From contig CACZSB010000141.1 of NCBI GenBank assembly GCA_902783765.1, forward strand, positions 1-12,056: DNA of 12,056 bases, in the 5' to 3' direction. Under the pieces are notes generated by a model. That model was not told the DNA's origin, did no database searches, and worked only from the letters and a program-made list of their open reading frames with translations. Positions within the stretch are counted from its first letter, which is position 1, and each line of letters opens with the position of its first letter. This stretch comes from an uncultured Lachnospiraceae bacterium. GTDB lineage: Bacteria > Bacillota > Clostridia > Lachnospirales > Lachnospiraceae. Below are positions 6,446 to 12,056 of the stretch, piece by piece. The translations under genes and the position numbers were made by a program.

Positions 6446-8462
6446 TGTTAGATTCCTCCATATGATAATATTTGGTGTTATCGGTGGTCAGGGGGATATA
6501 TTCCTCCCCGCCCCCGTCATAGAACTTGCCGAAAAACTCCACATACTGGAGACGGTTGGTATGAACATAGGCTCCCAGCAGATTGATAGCCATGTTCAGC
6601 ACATGGCCCAGCAGGAAGATCAGAATGAAAATGATTATGCCGAAGATGCTCTTTCCCCTCATGGCAGCCATGGCATTGATTACCGAGGCAATAACGCCGG
6701 TGGCCAAACCCAGGGCCAGCAAACGGGAATAGGACAGGATATCCGACAGCCAACTGGTGACGCCGTACAGCTCATAGGCTCCCAAAGCCAGCCTCAGGCC
6801 CATATTCTTCCGGTCCCAGGCGGCAAAGAAGAGGAGCCCCAGGGCGCCGATGATGGCCAGAATCTTGCCGGCGCTAACGAGCCATCCCGGCAGAGCGATG
6901 GGGCTGCCGGCGATGGAGGTAAAAATATCCGAAGGCAGCAGCATCAGAATCAGGCCAATGAGCAGACAGTACCAGGCCAAAACTCCGCTGATAAAATCCA
7001 TGACTTTGCCCTGCTTTAAGAGCTGATATCCCTTGAGACCCAGTCCCACAAACAGATGGGCCACACCGAAGGCAAAGCTGAAAACCAGAAGGCGCATGGG
7101 ATTGTCCAAGGGCGCGAACCAAAGGGGCTTTAAGACCGTTACCTCCGGCGCCACCCCGAAGAAGGTATGGGCAATCACATCCACCGCGTCTCCGAAGAAA
7201 CCGCCGAAGAGGAAACCCCAGATAGTGGTGGAAACGCCGCACCAAAAGAACATGGTCATGGTCTTTTTAAGGCCCTGGCTCATTTTAGGAAACTTTTTCA
7301 GGGCAATGGCGCAGCCGATGACCATAATCAGGCCGTAGCCCGCATCCGACAGCATCAAACCGAAAAGGAAATAATAAAATATGGCCATGATTCCGGTGGG
7401 ATCCACCTCCCCGCTGCCGGGGAGACCATAGGATTCCACCACGCTTTCCGTGGGCGCGGCAAAGGCATTATTTTTCAGCAGCACGGGGGGATCCTCACCC
7501 GCCTCGGGCTCGCATAATTCCACCTGGACGGTGAAGTTCCTCTCCAATTCTTCCTTGAGGCTCTCCGCCCGGGCGGCGGGCACATAGCCGGACATGAAAA
7601 AGCTGCGGCGCCCCTCTCCGGTGCGGCTTAGGGCCCGCAGGCGGTCCGCCTCCAAAAGGCTTTCGTCATATAAAAACTGGAGATTCTCCCGTTCCTTTTT
7701 CAGGCTGCGAATGGCGGCCTTTAACTCTTCCTCCTCCGCCACGGCGGAGGCCTTTTCGAAGGCCAGATCCTCCCGGGCCTCTTCCGGGGTCTTATCGCTG
7801 CTAATGATCGGCCGGGCAAAGCCTTTTTTCCGCAGGGCCTCCTCTATGGCAGGCCCCTTTTCCTTCAGGCAGATCAGCACCAGGGGGGTTTGGGTCTTGT
7901 CCCCCTGCAAAAGCTCCAGGCCATAATTTCCCTCCGGTTCGGCCTCCGAAAGGAGGCTCCGAAGGGTTTCCTCGCTCCAGATGCCGGGCAGGGCCCCAAT
8001 GAGCACCCGGCAGCGGGCGGTCTCCGTAAGATCCAGGGGCATATCCAGCCCCTGCCAGGGGGCCAGACTTTCCATGAGCAGATCGCAGCGGGCGCCCCGG
8101 GCCGAGGCCTCGCCGATTTGTTTACTTTTCTCCAAAATGGATTCCGCCAGGGCGGCGCTTCGCTTTAGGCCCGCAGCCTTTTCCTCCCAGCCCGCCGCCG
8201 ACAGAGACTGCCCCCCCTGCAGGGAGGCAAACAGGCCTGCATCTTCCGGAGCATATTCCCCCAAAATCTTTAAGGCGTTATCCGCCAGCTGGGCCCGCTT
8301 TTCCGCCCGGGACAGGGATTCCTTCACATCGGGGATTCCCGGGGCCTGGGCCGGGCTTTCGCTTAAATGAAAACACCGCCCCTGCTGCAGCTGCTTTAAA
8401 AGAGCCTCCCGTTCCCCGGCAGTTCCGGCTATAAGAATTTTCCGCATGGGAACTACGGACAT
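6438..8462 (-). CDS. ntpI: V-type ATP synthase subunit I (membrane stator, a-like)
   Basis: Subunit I forms the stationary ion half-channels beside the K ring and anchors the peripheral stalks. The product is 674 residues, normal for the family. Residues 1-340 are a soluble, charged, partly coiled-coil arm (notably about 230-280). From about 356 onwards there are roughly seven to eight hydrophobic segments, beginning with GIMAIFYYFLFGLMLSDAGYGLIM. The essential ring-facing arginine is Arg580, in SDILSYSRLLALGLATGVIA, equivalent to the conserved Arg of yeast Vph1. The start shares one base with the stop of the upstream stalk gene (TAATG), with GAGG 7 bases upstream. The end overlaps ntpK by 8 bp. 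Confidence 0.97.
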   Translation of the reverse strand: MSVVPMRKILIAGTAGEREALLKQLQQGRCFHLSESPAQAPGIPDVKESLSRAEKRAQLADNALKILGEYAPEDAGLFASLQGGQSLSAAGWEEKAAGLKRSAALAESILEKSKQIGEASARGARCDLLMESLAPWQGLDMPLDLTETARCRVLIGALPGIWSEETLRSLLSEAEPEGNYGLELLQGDKTQTPLVLICLKEKGPAIEEALRKKGFARPIISSDKTPEEAREDLAFEKASAVAEEEELKAAIRSLKKERENLQFLYDESLLEADRLRALSRTGEGRRSFFMSGYVPAARAESLKEELERNFTVQVELCEPEAGEDPPVLLKNNAFAAPTESVVESYGLPGSGEVDPTGIMAIFYYFLFGLMLSDAGYGLIMVIGCAIALKKFPKMSQGLKKTMTMFFWCGVSTTIWGFLFGGFFGDAVDVIAHTFFGVAPEVTVLKPLWFAPLDNPMRLLVFSFAFGVAHLFVGLGLKGYQLLKQGKVMDFISGVLAWYCLLIGLILMLLPSDIFTSIAGSPIALPGWLVSAGKILAIIGALGLLFFAAWDRKNMGLRLALGAYELYGVTSWLSDILSYSRLLALGLATGVIASVINAMAAMRGKSIFGIIIFILIFLLGHVLNMAINLLGAYVHTNRLQYVEFFGKFYDGGGEEYIPLTTDNTKYYHMEESNNG

Positions 8463-8785
8463 TATGCTTCCTCTTTTCTGCTTAATAAATAAAGCACCGC
8501 TTCCGCCGCCAGGGCCTTTTTGCCGTCGGCCTCCGCCCGCAGGGTCTCCCCTGCCATTTGGGCCTCCCGGTCACATTGCAGCAAGGCCTCTTCCTCTTTC
8601 CGGCGGGCGGCCTTTTTCCCCTCTTCCAGCAGGGTCTTGACCTGCTGCAGGGCCTCTTCTTTTAGAGCTATCGCCCTTTCCCGGGCCGCCTCCTTTAAAG
8701 ATAAGGCTTTTTCCCCGGCGGCTTTGAGCTCAAGATCCGCCTGGGCTTCTCCGGCCAGAATGGCCTGGATCACAAGGTTTTCCAT
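8462..8785 (-). CDS. ntpF: V-type ATP synthase G/H-like peripheral stalk subunit
   Basis: This is the first gene of the operon, encoding a 107-residue, almost entirely helical protein very rich in Ala, Glu, Lys and Leu with spaced Ala/Leu positions, as expected for the coiled-coil partner of subunit E in the peripheral stalk (NtpF in E. hirae, subunit G/H elsewhere). Low sequence complexity makes similarity weak, so the identification relies mainly on composition, size and its invariant place directly before ntpI. The frame is open to an ATG at 8842, but the ATG at 8785 has AGGAG about 7 bases upstream and gives the compact product, so I prefer it. Its stop shares a base with the ntpI start. 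One Cys (in LLQCDRE) is unusual for such a protein but not diagnostic. Confidence 0.85.
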   Translation of the reverse strand: MENLVIQAILAGEAQADLELKAAGEKALSLKEAARERAIALKEEALQQVKTLLEEGKKAARRKEEEALLQCDREAQMAGETLRAEADGKKALAAEAVLYLLSRKEEA

Positions 8786-8824
8786 AAGCTTCTCCTGCTT
8801 TCTGTTTCTCAAATAAGGAAAGCG

Positions 8825-8852
8825 ATTATTGTTACGAAACACACGAAATCAA
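8825..8852 (-). promoter_or_regulatory. Proximal candidate promoter for the V-ATPase operon
   Basis: On the minus strand, TTGATT (8847-8852) lies 16 bases from AATAAT (8825-8830), matching sigma-A consensus at 4/6 and 5/6. Transcription would start near 8818, giving a leader of about 33 bases before the ntpF start with its Shine-Dalgarno. This is the better placed of two leftward candidates. Confidence 0.5.
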
Positions 8853-8880
8853 ACCAGTGCTTCCTTAAAGATATTTACTC

Positions 8881-8898
8881 AAACGGTATATCCGGTTT
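8881..8898. promoter_or_regulatory. Imperfect dyad, possible operator
   Basis: AAACGG (8881-8886) and CCGGTTT (8892-8898) form a near-palindrome around an AT-rich TATAT centre, offset by one base. It lies between the two candidate leftward promoters, where a repressor or activator could act on the ATPase operon. The symmetry is imperfect and only one copy is present, so this is a weak call. Confidence 0.25.
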
Positions 8899-8928
8899 AG
8901 TTTATCACAAAAAAATAGGGTTTTACAA
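8899..8928 (-). promoter_or_regulatory. Distal candidate promoter for the V-ATPase operon
   Basis: On the minus strand, TTGTAA (8923-8928) is separated by 18 bases, including a T-rich stretch, from TAAACT (8899-8904). Each box matches sigma-A consensus at 4/6. A start near 8892 would give a leader of about 107 bases. It may be an alternative to, or be used with, the proximal promoter. Confidence 0.35.
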
Positions 8929-8946
8929 GCTTTATTTCAGAAATCA

Positions 8947-8984
8947 TGAAAAGCCCTTCGCCGGCCCGAAAGGGAGCTTTTTCA
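8947..8984. other. Imperfect hairpin in the divergent promoter region
   Basis: The arms TGAAAAGC (8947-8954) and GCTTTTTCA (8976-8984) pair with one bulge. Inside them CCTTCG (8955-8960 region) can pair with CGAAAGGG (8967-8974), also with bulges. The plus-strand right arm ends in five T's and the minus strand in four, so it looks terminator-like both ways. It lies between the outward-facing promoters rather than after a gene, so it could insulate the two units or be a decayed terminator or regulatory site. Confidence 0.45.
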
Positions 8985-9019
8985 GGAAGAGAGGGCCCCT
9001 GCCCCGGCGGAAAAATCCC

Positions 9020-9048
9020 TTGTAATTTAGGGGTGCGGATGCTATACT
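9020..9048 (+). promoter_or_regulatory. Sigma-A-like promoter for the LCP gene and glycopolymer genes
   Basis: TTGTAA (9020-9025) and TATACT (9043-9048) are exactly 17 bases apart, matching consensus at 4/6 and 5/6. Transcription would begin near 9055, leaving about 22 bases before the ATG at 9077, with AGGGTG at 9066-9071 as the Shine-Dalgarno. It is the clearest promoter in the window. Confidence 0.7.
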
Positions 9049-9076
9049 GTAAATTGCCCATTTTTAGGGTGATTTT

Positions 9077-10768
9077 ATGTTGCAAACACATAAAAAGAAT
9101 GTTTTCAGGAGTGTCCTGATTATGACCAAAAACACCCGCGTCCGCTCCTCCACCACCAGGAAGGAAATCGGACGGAAACGCATAACAAGAAAAAAATCCA
9201 AGGGAAGTCCGCTGCCCGGCGCCGCCATATCCACCCTGTTTCTGGTTTTAGAGCTGTGGTTTTTCGTACGGCTGATGCGTCTGGGCATGCTCCCCGGCAA
9301 ATATATGGCCCTGATTGGTGCCGCCCTGGTAATTGCAGGGGTGCTGGTTTGGTTTCTGTGCCGCAATTCCGCCAAGCTTATCCGCTTTTCTGTGGGCACT
9401 CTGCTGGCCCTTATCATAGCGGGGGGGCTGACCTACGGCACCGGTCTGGTGGATAAACTCTACAACACCGTGCAGGAACTGATTGTGGAAACCACGGAAG
9501 CCAAGCAGGTCCAACTGGCGGTTTTTGTACGGCAGGATGATCCCGCCCAGGCACTGGATGCGCTGGAAAGCGACGCCTTCGGCATCGAGCGCAGCAACAA
9601 TCGGGACGAAACCGATAAAACCCTGAACGAAATCGCCACGGAACTGGAAACCCATCTTCTGATTAAGGAATATGACGGCTTTATCCCTGCTCTGCGGGGT
9701 CTGCTGGAGGGAGAAGTCCGGGCCGCAGTTCTGGAGGCAGATGTATTAGAAATGGCTGCTGAAATGCTGGAGGATCGGGGAGATCTGCATACCCTGCTGC
9801 GGCAAATCAGTGCCTATCATGTGGAAAAAGAGACCGTCAGCCCCCACCACGCCAGCAGCACGGTACCCCGGACCAGCGGCCGCTATGTGATTATTGGCAC
9901 GACAGCGAAAGAAAGCGAGGCCACCACCCCCACAGAAACAGAACCGGAGCAAGACGAGAATGAGCTTCCGGATGGACCGGTTTGGGCTCCCGCCATTGAA
10001 AGCACGGATGAAAGCCGCATCTTTACCATTTACATCCAGGGTATCGACTCCCGGCGGGGGCTGGTGTCCAAGTCCTTAAGCGATGTGAATATTCTGGCGG
10101 TGGTGAACATGAATTCCAAGCAGGTTCTGTTGATCAGCACCCCCCGGGATTATTATGTTTATTTTGCCAATACCGGCCAGCGGGACAAGCTGACCCACAA
10201 CGGCTGGGGCGGCGTGAGCGCTCTCATGGAGACCCTGCGCATGCTCTATGGCGTCAAGAGCAATTACTATTTCCGCATGGATTTCAAGGGCTTCGTTCGC
10301 ATCATTGACGCCATGGGCGGCGTGGATGTTTATGTGGACCGGGCTTTTTCGGCACAAGGCTTCAGCTTCAGTAAGGGAACGCAGCATATGAGCGGTACGC
10401 AGGCCCTGGCATTTGCCCGGGAACGCTACGCCTTCGGGGGTGGCGATGCCATCCGGGGAACCCACCAAATGGAGGTTATTAAGGCAGTGCTTTATAAGGC
10501 CATGTCCTCCAATCTCAGTACTCTTTTAAGCTCTTTGGGAGGCGCCTTCGAAACCAGTATGCCCTACGACACCATTTCTTCCGCAGCAGCTTCCTTGCTG
10601 AGCGGAGGCTGGAATGTTGTCAGCTACAATGTGGGGGGCCGGGGCTCCTCCGAATACTCTCCCGCCCTGGGCTTCAACGCCTATGTCATGTGGCCCGATC
10701 AGGAGTCGGTGAATTATGCCAGATCCCTGATCCGCCGGCTTTATAACGGAGAAAGGGTCAGTCCATGA
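9077..10768 (+). CDS. LytR-CpsA-Psr (LCP) family cell-wall glycopolymer ligase, CpsA-like
   Basis: LCP proteins transfer lipid-linked glycopolymers (capsule, teichoic acid and similar) onto peptidoglycan outside the membrane. The 563-residue product has a basic cytoplasmic N-terminus (about 1-48), three hydrophobic segments (about 49-68, 76-95 and 102-121), an extracellular accessory region (about 140-250), a Thr/Glu/Pro-rich linker (about 275-300) and the LCP domain (about 312-558). Family residues include Asp324 and Arg326 (GIDSRRG), Asp336, Arg357-Asp358 (STPRDYYV), Arg369/Lys371, Asp402 with MGGVDVYV (413-420), Arg448 (AFARERY), and Asp457/Arg460/Gln464. The accessory region (VFVRQDDPAQALDAL, then GFIPALRGLLEGEVRAAVLE) resembles a type 2 periplasmic-binding lobe. 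An ATG at 9122 with its own AGGAG is an alternative start 15 codons in. The stop overlaps the next gene by ATGA. Confidence 0.93.
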   Translation: MLQTHKKNVFRSVLIMTKNTRVRSSTTRKEIGRKRITRKKSKGSPLPGAAISTLFLVLELWFFVRLMRLGMLPGKYMALIGAALVIAGVLVWFLCRNSAKLIRFSVGTLLALIIAGGLTYGTGLVDKLYNTVQELIVETTEAKQVQLAVFVRQDDPAQALDALESDAFGIERSNNRDETDKTLNEIATELETHLLIKEYDGFIPALRGLLEGEVRAAVLEADVLEMAAEMLEDRGDLHTLLRQISAYHVEKETVSPHHASSTVPRTSGRYVIIGTTAKESEATTPTETEPEQDENELPDGPVWAPAIESTDESRIFTIYIQGIDSRRGLVSKSLSDVNILAVVNMNSKQVLLISTPRDYYVYFANTGQRDKLTHNGWGGVSALMETLRMLYGVKSNYYFRMDFKGFVRIIDAMGGVDVYVDRAFSAQGFSFSKGTQHMSGTQALAFARERYAFGGGDAIRGTHQMEVIKAVLYKAMSSNLSTLLSSLGGAFETSMPYDTISSAAASLLSGGWNVVSYNVGGRGSSEYSPALGFNAYVMWPDQESVNYARSLIRRLYNGERVSP

Positions 10769-12056
10769 GCGAATTAAAAGAAAAGGGATGCAGGCGCATC
10801 TGTAAAAAACCTCTGGAGCATTGGCATCTGATCTCCGGCCTTATGATGCTTCTGGACTTTGTGGCCATCCATGCCGCCTATTTTCTGGCGCTGTGGCTCC
10901 GTTTTGATTTTCACTTTTCCGCCATTCCGGAAGAATATCTGAATGCCTACAAGCAATTTATCACCTGGTATGCCCTGGGCTGCCTGGTACTGTTCTTTTT
11001 TACCCGGCTCTATCGAAGCATCTGGCGCTTTGCCAGTTATGTGGAATTATTCCTGACCCTGGGGGTCTCCCTGCTGGCCTCGGTTCTTCATGCACTTTTG
11101 ATCACCCTGCTGATTCTCCGCATGCCTCTTTCCTACTATGCGCTGGGGGCAGTTCTGCAGTTCATATTCCTGCTGGGGATCCGCTTTTCCTACCGTTTTG
11201 TTACCCTAATCCGCCGCAGTCAGCAGGAATCCGGCCCTCTGGAGCGGGTGATGCTGATCGGCGCCGGCTCCGCAGGCCAGATGATCCTGCGGGATATCAA
11301 CCACGGAGGGGACCGGCGGGCCAAGGTGGTCTGCCTGATTGACGATAATCCCAACAAGTGGGGCCGCTATATTGACGGGGTGCCGGTGGTGGGCGGCCGG
11401 GATGTGATCCGGGAAGCCGCGGAAAAGCAGCGCATCAACAAGATCTTTTTTGCCATTCCCAGCGTCAGCGGGGCGGACCGCCGGGATATTCTGGATATTT
11501 GCAAGGAAACGGGCTGCGCCCTAAAGCAGCTGCCCCAGATCTACCGGGACGGGGACAGCGTCTCCACCCTTTCCCTGCGCAATGTGACCATGGAGGACCT
11601 TTTGGGACGGGAGCCCATCCAGGCAGATCTGGAGGAGGTTTTCCAAATGATCCAGGGAAAACGAGTGCTGGTGACCGGGGGCGGCGGCTCCATCGGTAGC
11701 GAATTATGCCGGCAGATCGCAAAACATCGGCCGGGCATGCTGATTTTGTTTGAAATTTACGAGAATAACGCATATGATATACAACAGGAGCTAAGAAGGG
11801 AGCATCCGGAGCTGGATCTGAAGGTGGTGATCGGCTCCGTGCGGGACAGCCGCAAGGTATTTGACCTGTTCAAGACCTACCGGCCCCAGATTGTCTACCA
11901 TGCGGCGGCCCATAAGCATGTGCCCCTGATGGAGGACGCCCCCTGCGAGGCCATCAAAAACAACACCTTCGGCACCTACAAAACGGCCTATGCGGCCCTG
12001 GTCCACGGCTGCCAGCGCTTTGTGCTGATCTCCACGGACAAGGCGGTGAACCCCAC
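10765..12056 (+). CDS. CapD/WbpM/PglF-type NDP-sugar 4,6-dehydratase, 3' end cut by window
   Basis: These membrane-anchored short-chain dehydrogenase/reductase enzymes convert UDP-GlcNAc (or a relative) to a 4-keto-6-deoxy sugar, the first step to rare amino sugars in capsules and glycans. The visible 430 residues start with four hydrophobic helices (about 20-45, 64-80, 93-118 and 121-140). A first Rossmann-like domain follows with GAGSAG (166-171) and LIDDNPNKWGR (191-201). The catalytic domain then begins, with NAD-binding TGGGGSIGSEL (304-314), HAAAHKHVPLME (379-390), NNTFGT (399-404) and STDKAVNP (423-430). The window ends just before the MGATKR-type active-site segment; full family members are about 600-640 residues. 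The ATG sits in an ATGA overlap with the LCP stop, so the two are co-transcribed and probably coupled. The exact sugar product cannot be told from the visible part. Confidence 0.93.
   Translation, partial: MSELKEKGCRRICKKPLEHWHLISGLMMLLDFVAIHAAYFLALWLRFDFHFSAIPEEYLNAYKQFITWYALGCLVLFFFTRLYRSIWRFASYVELFLTLGVSLLASVLHALLITLLILRMPLSYYALGAVLQFIFLLGIRFSYRFVTLIRRSQQESGPLERVMLIGAGSAGQMILRDINHGGDRRAKVVCLIDDNPNKWGRYIDGVPVVGGRDVIREAAEKQRINKIFFAIPSVSGADRRDILDICKETGCALKQLPQIYRDGDSVSTLSLRNVTMEDLLGREPIQADLEEVFQMIQGKRVLVTGGGGSIGSELCRQIAKHRPGMLILFEIYENNAYDIQQELRREHPELDLKVVIGSVRDSRKVFDLFKTYRPQIVYHAAAHKHVPLMEDAPCEAIKNNTFGTYKTAYAALVHGCQRFVLISTDKAVNP

Noticed and set aside
6396..7019. A 207-codon plus-strand frame antisense to ntpI and the ntpK start
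   Set aside because: Its composition is Gln/Gly/His-rich and low in complexity, with no plausible Shine-Dalgarno or family match. ntpI and ntpK fully explain the region.
8786..9076. Possible riboswitch or structured leader for either divergent operon
   Set aside because: The rightward leader is only about 22 bases. The leftward leader is 33-107 bases with no recognisable aptamer or terminator/anti-terminator pair.
8897..9091. A 64-codon minus-strand frame crossing the LCP promoter
   Set aside because: It starts inside the LCP coding sequence, covers the rightward promoter and the hairpin, and shows no protein-like pattern.
9248..9655. A 135-codon minus-strand frame inside the LCP gene
   Set aside because: It is antisense to the membrane-helix and accessory-domain part of a well-supported gene and shows no domain features.
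1..12056. A defence, toxin-antitoxin, phage or CRISPR-like novel system
   Set aside because: All coding space is accounted for by a V-type ATPase operon and two glycopolymer genes. There are no spaced direct repeats, transposases, integrases or unexplained gene pairs.

Overview
The window shows a GC-rich Gram-positive chromosome, most likely a member of the Clostridia (Bacillota), perhaps a gut Oscillospiraceae or Lachnospiraceae relative. Three things point there: a bacterial V/A-type ATPase operon in the Enterococcus-like gene order, a LytR-CpsA-Psr (LCP) cell-wall ligase with a Firmicutes-type extended N-terminus, and a CapD-type sugar dehydratase fused to a membrane domain. The genus cannot be fixed from the sequence alone.

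Left part (1-8785, minus strand): a complete nine-gene V-type ATPase operon transcribed leftwards in the order G/H-like stalk (ntpF), I, K, E, C, F (ntpG), A, B, D. Most junctions overlap by 1 to 8 bases or are under 20 bp apart, so the operon is tightly packed and probably translationally coupled. The exception is the 134-bp gap between ntpB and ntpD, which holds two adjacent repeat-like modules. The operon ends in a hairpin whose 5' arm is the last codons of ntpD. Catalytic and coupling residues are intact: the P-loop and catalytic Glu in A, the arginine finger in B, the essential Arg in I, and a full set of Na+-ligand equivalents in K. The complex should therefore be functional and probably moves Na+.

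Middle (8786-9076): a 291-bp AT-richer divergent intergenic region. It holds one good sigma-A-like promoter facing right, two candidate promoters facing left, an imperfect dyad and an imperfect hairpin.

Right part (9077-12056, plus strand): an LCP-family protein overlapping by ATGA with a CapD/WbpM/PglF-type nucleoside-diphosphate-sugar 4,6-dehydratase that runs off the window end. Together they look like the start of a cell-surface glycopolymer (capsule, exopolysaccharide or teichoic-acid-like) locus: the dehydratase makes an unusual sugar precursor and the LCP protein would attach the finished polymer to the cell wall.

I see no tRNA, rRNA, CRISPR array, transposase or phage gene, and nothing that makes a convincing undescribed multi-gene system. 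The points most worth checking are the repeat block inside the ATPase operon, the binding-protein-like domain in the LCP protein, and the control region between the two divergent units.
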